Below are positions 40,439-52,017 of a DNA stretch of 64,000 bases, in pieces; position 1 is the stretch's first letter, and every line of letters starts with the position of its first letter. The notes below the pieces were generated by a model. The model was not told the origin of the DNA and searched no databases. It saw only the letters and a list, made by a program, of their open reading frames with translations. The stretch spans positions 8,173,888 through 8,237,887 of the forward strand of contig OX387186.1 in assembly GCA_947561395.2 (NCBI GenBank), in the 5' to 3' direction. Position numbers and translations under genes: made by a program. This DNA comes from Buxus sempervirens (taxonomy: Eukaryota; Streptophyta; Magnoliopsida; Buxales; Buxaceae).

Positions 40439-40676
40439 TGACATTGCGATCCCACATCGGAAATGAATGAATTTTTGATAAGGTATAAGAGTCAAAGAGA
40501 ATACTCTAATTAGCAAAACGCCTTTTGGGGACAAAACCGTGTGGGCTCCGTCCAAAGCGGACAATACTTCACTGGATTGGATTGTTACAAATGGTATTAG
40601 AGCTAGATCCGAGCTGACAAAATCGTGCAAGTTTAGGCCCAAAGCGGATAATAGCTTGCTGGATTAAGTCGTTACA
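40439..40676 (+). mobile_element. TRIM element (miniature LTR retrotransposon)
   Basis: The 5' LTR-like part runs from about TGACATTGCGATCCCACATC to TTGTTACA (40589). It includes AACGCCTTTTGGGG and CCAAAGCGGACAATA, typical of plant TRIMs. A primer site TGGTATTAGAGC follows at 40592-40603. A shortened second terminal repeat (CCCAAAGCGGATAATAGC ... GTTACA) ends at 40676. There is no coding capacity, so it depends on other elements for movement. No clear target duplication is seen. Confidence 0.75.
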
Positions 40677-42041
40677 TATAGACTCTTAAAAAAAAAAGAA
40701 AATAGAATAGATGGAAGGCTACTTTTGATCAGATCGAGCATGAAATCTCTGTTTCAACCTTGATACTTTTGTCAAACCAAGCAGGTAAATAGTGATGATA
40801 CGTTTTAATTTTCTGACTTAAATTATACATTCATAATTAAAAATTTCAGGAACTCATTAAAGATACTACAAATGATGTAAACTACATTTCCATTTAAATA
40901 ATGACAAACAATTAAGCATCATATGCGGTCATGAAAGCTAAAATATAGCGAAACGAAACAAACCTTAAAGAATAGAAATGAATATAAGCGACCAAACCAA
41001 GACCCTGCTGGATGAAGGAGAGGAAATAAAGTGATAACAAAGAGAAGAAGCATGAAAAAAAGGGGGTTTTTTTTTTTGTGGAAGTTTCTTATTGAACAGA
41101 ATATACAAGGCATGGACCAGATTAATGGTCTCAATGTGAACTGATATTACACAAGACGTACGCCCCACCCCTCAACAGACAAACCAAATCTTTAAACTAG
41201 GTCAGAATTGGTGAACTCACCCCAAAAAGATCCGAGCCTATAGACAAAATTTACATCTACTAGGTCAGCTTCTCGTGCTCAAAAAACAAAACTCCCATAC
41301 ACAGTCGTGGCTTCTCAAAGTTGCCTCCACTTTAAGCCCCAGTTAGTAAAATAAGTTAGAGCACAAAATTTTTGTTTATAAGATTCCTTTATTTTGTACA
41401 TTTTCTAATTAAATCCATTATGCAGATATTCTCAGAAAAAAGCTATACTATTATATATATAAAGCCAAGACCCTCTTTTCTCACCGACATTTCATACCCA
41501 AAGTGTTTTTTTTTCCTAAATTAACTCGTATACCTATATGTTAACGTCACCTGTATAACATACTAACTATCTAAGATCATATACCCAAACGTACTCTTTA
41601 TTTTTTCTAATTTGCTACGCGCATAGCACATGCAGTCCCTAATGTTATAAAATGCAAACAACCAACTGAAATAATGTTTCTCACAACAAGCCAGCTTGGC
41701 TTTTATGAGGAATAGGATGACCAAGGCTAACGAACTACAAGGCATTGATCGTAACTCAATGCTCCTTCATTCATTTTAATTAGGGGCCTCTAAAGCTGGA
41801 TATATGTTTGCACACACACAGATATGTGCTTACACTAATTAAAGAAACTAAGAAGGATCTGGTTGGTTGTTTTCCCTTTGCATTTCAGATGGGTATCATA
41901 AATCTAAATTTCTGAACGTAAGAAATGGAGTAACACGAGCATATACTTATTGCGAGCAGCATTTCTATATTGTTTATATGGCCTTTAAAGACAAGTACTT
42001 ACAAGATCTCACTCCTATGCTTAATTTGACATGGTCAGATC
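40677..42041. other. No gene recognised; 3' flank of the GARP gene
   Basis: AT-rich noncoding DNA. The last part is the likely 3' UTR of the minus-strand transcription factor gene. Confidence 0.4.
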
Positions 42042-44128
42042 CTAAGTACTCAGCCTTAACGTGACCTTGCTGCAATTTGTTTGTAAAGTCCATAGATTGG
42101 TCTGGGCCATTGTTTTGTGGTTTTCACTAGGTTGTCCTTGTTGCCTCGTCGATGACAAAGAAAGAGAAAGCATAGTGTCGATCTCCTTCGAGCTTTCATG
42201 ACAGGCACTAGTGTGATCACTTTCATTTCTGAAATTGTTGCTCAAACTCAGTTGCAAACTGGGCATCCGGTCCTTCTCTTTCCAATTCTCCATGTTAGAA
42301 ATTGCCTCTGCTTTTGTTAGTTCTTCGGTGCATTGATTGGGTCTATTTTTTCGTACCCTTTGTGGCTGCATTTCAGAAGTTCAGTCAACAAATCAATGAC
42401 GTAGAGAAACAGTTGGAGACTAAAACATCATCATGTTTTGTCAACTATAAAAGTAGAAAAACAGTTGGAGACTAAAACATAATTATGTATCATCAACCAT
42501 GAAAGTTAACCTTTTAGTTAAAGAGCTTACCTCAAGCTGAAATGGTGGTTCAAAGTTGAAATTGGGTTGAAAATTTATTTTGCTCCAGTTGGTTCTGGGA
42601 CTCCATCCAGAAGGTTTCACACTGTGAGTGGCACCAAATGACATTGGCGTAGGAGCAATTTGTTTCACAAAAGGTTGGGAGCTAGTACCAGCCCAAGTCA
42701 TCATACTGGGGCAATATCTTCCATCGTTCCCTTGATTACGACTCATTTCTCGCGGAGGCCACTTCTTTTCTTCGAGAAATTGGTTGCTTCTTATAGGACC
42801 AATTCTTGTGAATGAGTTTCTTACATCAAGTAAATGTGAAGCCGATGAACTTTTTCCATGTCGAAAGATCATGTCAACTGAACGCTGGGCGATATTACTG
42901 GGGCCTTCGCATGGTAGCGAACTTGGCCTTGTTTCAGGATGCTGAGTGGAGACCCACTGTGGGTGTCTATTGTAGAAGGCAGCATGAGAGAGAGTCAGAT
43001 ATATTTAAGCATTAATATAAACTAATTGTGAGCTCATCATGTAAGCTGTTTACCTTGATACCATGTTGAAATCAAATGGAGTTCGGGAGAAAGAACTGTG
43101 TACTAAACTGCAATTAGCGTCATGAGCGTTGTTGGCTGGAAGAAAGTCCTTGTTGTCCATGCTATAAGGTCGACGATGACTACTTCTTCGGTAGAACATC
43201 CCAGGAATGAACTCCCTTCCTCGCATTGGCCAATTCATTGGAGACATCACTGTAGAAAAGATGCACAAATTGTAAAGCCAAAGTAAACAAGTAAAACCGC
43301 TGTCTGAATCAAGAGATCATAATTTTACCTTGACCAGATTCATCCAGCTTCTTACTTCGATACATCTGATTCCAAGGATGGATGATCAGATAAAAAGAAA
43401 CATAAAAAGAGAGAGAGAAAATGAAGTTAAATTTTATAGAAAATCGATTGAATCTGACTTTTTGCTTGGTAATATATAACATTACCTGCAAGTGACTCTT
43501 TACGTGAGCAATACTCAGACCTCTCACATTCATTAACTGAAGAACTAGTTTTGGCGTTGCTCCTGCACCCATTAAAAATGAAACATAATATAAAACCAAT
43601 ATATGAAAGACTATAAGCTCTCTGATATCTTGATTAATTTTTTTTAGTAAACCAGAGATTCAATGCAAACAAATCATTTTTTCCTCCTCCCTTATCACAA
43701 TATCTTCAGAAGAAAACATATAGTAGCATCAAAGGGAATTAAGTAGTCTCATTTATTTAAAAGAAAAAAGAAAAGTGAGGCAACTTACTCTCTTGACCAC
43801 CAAGTCTTTCGACAGCATTTACAAAGGAAAGATGGAGATCAGGAGTCCAACGGAGCCTCGGCATTTTTGATCTAACATATTGTCTTACTGTTGGTGTTCT
43901 TTCCCTCCCTTCCACAGTTACATTATTGTCACTTGAATTACTTCCAGGTGCAGTTCCATTCTCCCCAACAGCAACATCAACTTTTGCACCGGAATCCTCT
44001 TCACTGATGGCCTCTTCATTCAAGTCAAAAGATGACAACATTTGGGAAGATGCAGTAGAAGCATTCCAAGCTTGAGCTTCACTTCTTTCGCTCTTTTCCT
44101 CATCACTGTTCTCAACTCTCTCAATCAT
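42042..44128 (-). CDS. GARP/G2-like MYB-related transcription factor with EAR motifs
   Basis: Six exons join in frame to a 469-residue protein: 44128-43789, 43562-43486, 43365-43329, 43249-43054, 42966-42531 and 42365-42042 (phases 1, 0, 1, 2, 0; all GT-AG). The second exon is 77 bp, the usual size in this family. The DNA-binding GARP domain spans about 89-150 (MPRLRWTPDLHLSFV, then TPKLVLQLMNVRGLS and HVKSHLQMYRSKKLD). An N-terminal FDLNEE (34-39) is a DLN-type repression motif; LQLSL (399-403) and LSLSL (428-432) are LxLxL EAR motifs. The RSKMPRLRW block points to the subgroup around Arabidopsis At2g38300/At2g40260. Family knowledge plus the EAR motifs suggest a nuclear repressor. Targets cannot be read from sequence. 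Confidence 0.9.
42405..42484. repeat. 52-bp tandem duplication in the last intron of the GARP gene
   Basis: AGAAA(A)ACAGTTGGAGACTAAAACAT occurs twice 52 bp apart, within the 42366-42530 intron. Confidence 0.7.
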
Positions 44129-46394
44129 GGCTACTCCAATGCCTTTATATCACACCCCAGTATATATAGTTGCACAATCGATACCTAAAATGGAGAGGTG
44201 CTGAATAATTGGTTAAAAAAGAAAAATGAAAGTTAAACTACTATGACATGGAAAACCAGGACATTCAAATTCACAAGTACAGTAGAGTAACTACTGAAGA
44301 GATCCACAAGATGGAATCTGACTATATTCAATCTTTAATTTTGTTTGTGTTCAATTTCTATATTATTTTTATTTTTGTTAAATTTATCTTCGTATACCTT
44401 CATTTATACATGTATATATATGTATATGTAGATGGATATTAATTTGTGCATTTATATTTTTATGTAAATATGTATGCAGTCTGTACTTCCGATACAGATA
44501 AAATATAACATTAATAACTAGTCTAACTTCCACTGAATGATATATATTAACTACTAAAATATTAAAGTTTATCAAAATATCTTGATTTATAGAAACAAAT
44601 CAATCATCTAAATTTTCAGATTTCAACCAAGGTCTCATATTAAAACCTTAGTAAAAAAAATTTAATGGCTTGAAGCAACGGTTGATGTATAAAATAACTA
44701 ACTCAACTTAAAATTTTGAATAAGACTTATTAAATAAACTCGAAGCTGAATCTCCCTTTTGAGTATGTGATGATTAATGGAATCAAATCAATTATTTCAT
44801 GCCCTCAACAGAAATAATATTATTGCATTCCTTTTATCAGCTGAAAAACAAGCTTAACTGGCTAGAAATTAATTTGAAAGACTTGATGCATTTGGAACAA
44901 ATACGTCTTCCTTAAAAATAATTAAGAATTTCCGTTAATTTGTTTCTCAAATTTCGACTTCATGAGTACTCATTTAGCTGCAATTTGTACTTCATATATT
45001 TTTTAGAAGGGAAGTTACAAGATGTTACTTAGCACATAGCCACATAACTAAAAATACATCTAATACTATGAATGGGATAATTTTATTTTATTTTTTCGAT
45101 ATGCTTTTGGTCATCAATTTCCTTCTCTCTATTGATCTTTGGAAAGGTATTGTGTTTTAACTAATTTATTGCTAGGCGTAATCTGGAATGATACAGTCAC
45201 ATAATAACGATAATTCTGTCATAACCAAATGATATCCATCAACCTTCTATTTTGATAAAGAATAATCCTGCAAACTAATTAAATGTTATAAGATTGAACA
45301 TATACTTAAGAAAATCCATCAACAAAATAACTAAAACTTTGTGTTCGCAAAGAACAATTTCAAGTCATTTTTTTCTTTCAGATTTTTGGTCATCTACTGC
45401 AAAAGGCATTCAACCATTCAAAGACCTGATGCTTGTCGTGAAGATGATAAAGTCCTTGGAACATAATAAAAATTATGAAGCAATACTTACATATGTTTAT
45501 CATAATGCTTGTGATGTACAATTTATTTCCAAGCCTCTTCAAGTTACCCATGTTTATTGCTTCTGCAGTATTGGAAGAAACACAGAAAAACAACTTAACA
45601 AGAATGTGGACCAATAAAACCCAATTGTTTCCAATAAAATCTGTTTGGTAAATCAAAGGAACAAAAAAACTATAGGTTGGTAGCTACAGAACCACAATTA
45701 AAATATGATAAACATGCGATTATATCAAAGATAATAGAATGCAAGATCAATCCAAAAGAAAGTTCACAAGATTCATTATAATGGACTACCAACAAGAAGT
45801 CACCATAAATAATTTTTATTTATATAGAAAGTACAAATGGCATGATCATTCCAATATCAGATGTCTAGGGCATAAAAAATTTTCATAACCAAAGTGAAGA
45901 ATTTAGATTGTGAAATTACGTGGAAAAACATTTGCAGATGTGGGATTTTGCATAGAATAATTATGAAAATCACAGTTCAATAGTTAACGTTCAGCTCAGT
46001 TACTTTCAAGAAAAGCACGATCTAACTGAAACCAACAGGGTCGCAAGCAAGGAATCTTCAGTTAGCCTAAGATGATTCAGTAATAATTAAGGATCTTACA
46101 TCGTAAGAAATAAAAGCAGAAGAAAAGGGACCCAGATGGAATGTTATGGGGGGAGAGAGGGAGACTTCTTCAGATATTAATCACAGATGATGAAGGGGGC
46201 GCATCATTCCTTCTTACAAGTTATTTGTCAGATAACAGGAAACAGATGATTCAAATATGAGTTTCTGGGTTCCATCAAAGCTCACCATTAATCATAGAAA
46301 AATTGGTGTCTAACAGGTTGATAGATCAAAGAAAACAGGTTCTTGAAGAATTGAAGGGCATAGATGAACAGTGGGCAAACAAAGAGTTATTGAC
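44129..46394 (-). other. Upstream region or leader intron of the GARP gene
   Basis: On the minus strand an acceptor-like CCATTTTAG ends near 44185, about 57 bp above the start codon. A donor-like CTGCAG|GTCAAT lies at 46395/46394. Between them is AT-rich DNA with no convincing ORF. This could be a 2.2-kb leader intron. A TATATATA run lies at about 44160-44168. Confidence 0.3.
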
Positions 46395-46480
46395 CTGCAG
46401 ATCAACTTCTAGAGGAAGATTTTCCCCTCTCTAGAGACGGGTACTAGAGAATTAGTGGGTCAAAAAAGAGAGACGGTGTA
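46395..46480 (-). promoter_or_regulatory. Possible untranslated leader exon of the GARP gene
   Basis: The minus strand has a CT-rich tract with CTCTATACACC, then a leader-like stretch ending GAAGTTGATCTGCAG before a GT. Only the splice-like end and composition support it. Confidence 0.25.
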
Positions 46481-46780
46481 TAGAGAGAGAGAGAGATTAC
46501 TAATGGGTCATCTTCTCTAGTCTAATTTGAACCATGGACTTCCAAGTTTCATCTCATTAGTCATCACATTTCTGCTTTTAAATTCAACTTCTCGTGGTCA
46601 GATTTTCAACAGTATTTTTCTTCTTTATTAATATTATAATGGACGATTGTCGGACACATACAACTGTTTCTTTATATCGTAGAAATAGTAATATTACAAA
46701 AGTGACCGGTATCTTGGACTCCTGGAGAACATGTGATCCCTTCATCCTTTTATGGTTTCAGTCCTTTGACAGGTTGTCCA

Positions 46781-46786
<6 letters not shown>

Positions 46787-46844
<58 letters not shown>
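46787..46844. repeat. (CT)29 microsatellite
   Basis: An uninterrupted run of TC dinucleotides, 58 bp long. Confidence 0.98.
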
Positions 46845-46847
<3 letters not shown>

Positions 46848-49536
46848 CGTGATTATCTTTATTGGTTGACCTATGTTAGGGACTGAATTAATGCTATATA
46901 GGCAAACGAATTCCTTGTTAGTAATTTATTCCATGTGTTACATATCAGACAACATTATGACATTGAGAAAAGTACGTAGATCATCATCTCATGAAGCACA
47001 AAACTACGTATTTCTTCCCATCTGATCTATGACTTTTCCTCTATATTTTAACAATTCTTTTCTGTCTCTTGTTCTTATTGTTATTCTCTACAATTTTAGT
47101 ATATATTGTATATATTCCTTTCAGTTCTACTTATTGGTCTCATGACTCTCATCTGAAACATCTATCATTAATTAAGATTGCCGATACAGTATGGATGTAA
47201 GATTCAAAATTAGGTTTGGCGGGAAATCATGCATGCAACCAACAAGCAATATTGATGCCGTAGATGTCGCTTTCTGCTTATGCACAGGGTGATGATCAGG
47301 TCTTAAATTGAAAACTTCTTATTTCACTTAAGTATATATTGCTTTCATCCTTGCCCATTAAACAAATTATAATCATCAATTGATTTTTGTGGAAGGGCGG
47401 ATCGAATCATTGACTTCAATCTTGGACCTGTCCACCCCATTAAATAAGAAACAATAATGATCGAGCAGACTACAGTGAATGTATAGAAGTATCAATACGA
47501 AACATGCCTAACAAAAGGGTACATTTTCTTCTCTAATATAACTAACAAATGCATCTCTTACTTTAAGTACTTGAATCAAAAGAATGCTTGATAGAAAAAA
47601 ATGCTCCTCACTTTTGGTAAAGTCGTAGAAGTCACGTAAGGGATGAATGCCATCACTGTTTCATTTCCTTCTTTCAATTTTTTGCGTGTTCACGTGTGCA
47701 TTTGTTTATCTGTTTTACAGTTTAGGAACACCCATATTGTGGATATTAATTATAAAGCAAAACAAGTTGCCCGAATTAGTTCAATCTAGAAAATGGTATT
47801 TTCAAGGTGTTAATTTTCCTAGAATAATTAACTCTGTTTGTGAACTTGGAACTGTGAACAGTACTGAACCGTAATGTCGAATGTCCACCTAAGGGTCAAT
47901 ATTGTAAACCCAAATCCATCCATTAAGTTGTTATGAACGTAATTAATGTAAGAATGCTTAAAGGATTTTCTCCCATTAAAAAAAACGCTTAAAGGATTGT
48001 AAAAGCTAGAAACCCAATTCAAGTAGATTTTTTGTAGTAACAGCTAAGAAAGGCATGCACAGCTGGCTTTGAATGGTGTTGGGGAACTTACAGACTGTAC
48101 AAAACACAGGAGATAGTACTACAGTAAGGTGAATGCAGGAAAAAGAAGAGAAACTAAAAGAAGGAATGGTGGATGCAAAGTGAGAGAAACCTGTCTCCCA
48201 TAACTTATTCCCTGTGTTGTCTCCTTTCAGTACCCTTTCCCATAACATCCAAGTGTTTACTTTCCAAGGCTTGTTAGGCTTTTTGTCTTCACATAATAGA
48301 GGCTCTTTTCTTTATATCTTTCTTCGGGAAAAGAGGAATCATTTTTCAGAATTCTTTTCCTCTTTCTGGGTTCGGGTAAAACGACACCCAAGACTGACTC
48401 GCTATGCGTGACCTGTGTATTTGTTTATGTTGATTGAAGACTGAGAAGATAAGATACCCACACCAGCAGCCCCATTTGACAGAGAGGGAGATTCCAAGAA
48501 ATCAAAAAAGACAAATATTCGAAGGATTTCAATGGAGAAGACTGCTTGGGAAAGAAGGAAATTGGGTCTCGTGCTCTTAAGAAAATGAGGAATTCCCTCC
48601 CTCAGCCTCCGTACAAATAAAAAATAGTATTATGTTTTGTCTTCTCGTGTGCATGGGAGTTGACATTTTATTATTCTATACGTTTAGCCATTTCGAAAGA
48701 GAATCTTTCACTGAATTATTTCTATTTTTTAGTCTTCCATAGATGTCGACAGCCCCTCCTCTCCCCTGACATACACTTGCCCATTCCTTTCACTGTCACT
48801 GGAACTTTCTTAATTGGTTTCACTGATCCATTAATCATGAAAAATTGTGTTAAGATCGTTCTATATAGAACATGATTGAGATCTTGGGTTCAAATAAATG
48901 TGTTTATTCAGATGATTAGGATCATGAAACGAAATGGGATCATATGTTCTTTATTAAGATAGAAAACCCCATTAGGTGTGATTAGTTATTTGTGTAGCAA
49001 CTAGCAAGTGATGGGGACGTAACATCTAATACTGGTTCGCTTGCTTGGACGAAGGAAAGGAATACGACCCATGTCTGCTTTACTTGGAGCAAGTAAACCA
49101 TTATCAAAGAGATGATTAGGTGAGACCAGATCGAGTGTTAGATTGAATGTTGATCCAGTCAAATGCCTTAGCTGGAACTGGCCAAATGGACTGGCATAAT
49201 TAGATGCCCAGAAGCCATCAAGTATATCCAAAATCAAAATGCTAATTCATAGATATTCCTCAACCATCATAGCCAGTGAAATTAGCTTGAGATTAAAGAA
49301 TAGGAAAAGACAGAATATAGTAGTAAAAAAGTACAATGAAATTATATGTAGAGAAGTCCCAAGTGTGGTGCTATGAGTTTTGTTTATTTTTTTTTTAAAT
49401 TCAAGTTGTGAGTTTCAATGAGCTGATAGTTTGATATTCGATAAGATTAAATAAGGCAACCTACAAACAGAACCAAAGTGTGAAGGTCTGGTATATTTTG
49501 GCAAAAGAGTCGCCGCAAACATAGCCATTTAATGTG

Positions 49537-49540
<4 letters not shown>
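46845..49540. other. No gene recognised
   Basis: About 2.7 kb of AT-rich DNA. The short ORFs on both strands, including 49001-49237 minus, show no domains I recognise. No repeats were assigned. Confidence 0.4.

Positions 49541-49572
<32 letters not shown>
49541..49572. repeat. (GA)16 microsatellite
   Basis: An uninterrupted GA run of 32 bp. Confidence 0.97.
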
Positions 49573-49574
<2 letters not shown>

Positions 49575-50638
49575 TTTGGCACATGCCCATGCTTTCCGGG
49601 AATTTCTTTGTTTGCATTCGCCTTGATGTCGCAGAAATTGCACAAAGCATTTGTATTGTTGGCTGTCACATGAGTTAGTTCCTCTTCATATTGTACTATA
49701 AAAAGCTTTTGTTTGTTTGCTTATTTATATTTAATTCAGTTCAAGTTCTTAAATGATCTCTAAAGACTTCCAAAAAATTCTTTCCAAGGCAAAGAAACGC
49801 CTTTTCATTACAAGGGAATTTTGTCTTCTACAAAGAAAAGTGCCAAAATATGGCAGAAGTGTTAATGGTCAAAATTGTTGGCCTACTCTACAGCATACAA
49901 CTGTTTTGGGTAGCATCATCTTGCTTTGGGCATAGCAAATATTGAAATTTCAATCTGTGATTTTATCATTGTATACTACAACAACTCTAAGCGTCCGTCC
50001 CTAAAAGAGAAACTCCTTACTTTACTTAAACATGGCACCAGTCCATCCTTGACCGTCCACAAAACAAGTTCAGCTCCATGCAGTAGATAGAGATGACAAT
50101 CCCAAATCAATAATGAGATTTTTGCAAGGATTAGAATCGTTAACAAAGTCACATCCCAACTACCTGCCTTCACAACACCGATTCTTTTAATGCCGACAAT
50201 GGTGCCTGGTTGGGTTTGAAAACTGGAATCCTGTTCCATCATCTGTCAAAATCCAATCTTATGCTGTGCCTCTTGAATTATTGCGACTCCAATTATACTC
50301 ACAACAGCATAGCCTTCTCTTACTGTCTATCTAAACCTGTGTAGCGAAGAGGCCGGTTGGCAAAGATTATGCCACCAAAAATTCAAGATCATGAAATCCA
50401 AAGTAAACATGATAAAGACCAAAGCTTTAAAACGAAGAATCACATTTACCTATTAGGCACCATCAAGGTTGTGATAGGGTTCGACAATAAGGGTAAACTT
50501 GTGGAGTGTTATGAAGGAAGAGATACATGAGGGTCTAGGCAAATTGAAATTATAATTCCCATATATTGTGGGAATCGCAAAAAAGAGAAATTATTTTTAC
50601 ATTAGAAATAAAGACAAATAATGTTTAATTTAAACATG
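49573..50638. other. 3' flank of the Rab3GAP-like locus, no separate gene recognised
   Basis: The minus-strand ORF 49976-50242 (opening MMEQDSSFQTQPGTIVGIKR after a TTTGACAG acceptor-like sequence) could be a further exon or part of a 3' UTR. I do not recognise it. Confidence 0.35.
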
Positions 50639-52017
50639 TCAATTCAGATATCGGTTCAGGACTGATAATTGACCAGAGTCTCCATTCAACAAGAAAACTT
50701 CCAAAGGCACATAAGAAGATGGAGAAGCCCAAGATGATGCGAACCTATAGGTGGGCTGCAGAATTTTGCTACCTTTAGCACATTGGATGGTCAGAAGACG
50801 GGGTCCAACTCGCATCTGCCATACCTGCGTCAGCATCATTGTTGTAAAAAGGTTTAAACCAAAGGAAGAAAAAGGAAAAATGAAATGCGAAACCAATTTT
50901 ATGTAGACTTGTACCTAAAACATCATTTTGTAACAATAAAAGCATCAGACTGGAACAAATCTTCAACTTACGTAACACCAAGGTAAAAGAAATGCGGACT
51001 TCGTGACCGAAAGCTAAAAGTAATTACTTAATAATGATTTAGTTAATAAACATATACAGATAGACATCACTGAAAACAGTGAAAAGATGAATTCTAAAAA
51101 CACACATAAAGTAGTTTCCTCATAGATTTTTTTTTTAATTGTTCCTTGAATGAAGGAAACATTGCACAATATATTACAGTATTTTATTACTAAAAGGAAA
51201 AAAGAAAAAAAGGACTGATGAATGCCTCATAAAATTTTCCTTTTAGTTTAAGTGGGGCACACTTATCACATAACACCCCATACCCACCTCTCCACCAAAG
51301 CCATCTAGCTCTAGTTCTACTTGCGATGTCTTTATCAATATCTCCCTCCTTTAATTAACTCAAAATATTGAAGTTGATATCTTTTAGGAGTCTCTCAATT
51401 CTCAATCCCCAAATATGGAATTGTTGGATGGATGTCTCAATTATTCATATGTTAATAACAGTTAAAAGTTACTTATAATAAATTCAGCATTTGAAAAGAA
51501 AGAATATAAGAAAAAAGTTCACAATTTCGAACAAACGACAATTAGATCCTATATGATTAAAACTATACTTCTCTTCATCCATTTCAAATGGAACAAAAAC
51601 AACAGCAAGAAACAGTAGATCGCATGAAACAAGAGCATTGTACCTCAATTATTCCTTTCCGAGGAGCATGAATAGCTAGACACAGGCAGTAATCACTCTT
51701 TGAGTTTTCATTATAAGAGGAACTTGAGGATTCTGCATCTCGGCCAATTAGCATCTCCATAAACAGGCAGCAAGCATCACGATATCCCTAAATTTGGACA
51801 GACTTCAATGTCAGGGGAGAAGGGCCAGTCATCTCAGATTTTTAATTAAATATGTGCTGAGTTAAAACCTTCCACAGACGCACGACAACAAGTGCCTGAG
51901 TGTCTAGTAGCAAAATACGTCCAAGTGAATCTGTTATTGCAGCCAATGTACCACTAGGGGATAAAGTAAGTTTCTCTCCCTTTCTTGGGTGATCTTTTAG
52001 ACAAGTCAAAGAAGATG
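50639..52017 (-). pseudogene. Rab3GAP regulatory-subunit-like gene, last three exons, frameshifted
   Basis: Three minus-strand exons at 52017-51869, 51788-51644 and 50824-50639. They encode SLTCLKDHPRKGEKLTLSPS and GTLAAITDSLGRILLLDTQA; CCLFMEMLIGRDAESSSS and YCLCLAIHAPRKGIIE; then VWQMRVGPRLLTIQCAKGSK and VPLEVFLLNGDSGQLSVLN with a stop. This matches the end of the plant protein resembling the Rab3 GTPase-activating protein non-catalytic subunit (N-terminal domain family), which partners the catalytic subunit to regulate Rab GTPases. Exon 2 is 145 bp and has one extra base (in ATATCGGTGATGC), so the normal join WK|GYRDA runs into TGA. The many upstream exons were not found up to the LINE at 55120. 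It is probably a decayed partial copy, though a sequencing error with distant exons is possible. Confidence 0.72.

Noticed and set aside
45294-45656. Overlapping ORFs at 45294-45617 (plus) and 45390-45656 (minus)
   Set aside because: No recognisable motif on either strand, and the region fits an intron or upstream region of the GARP gene.
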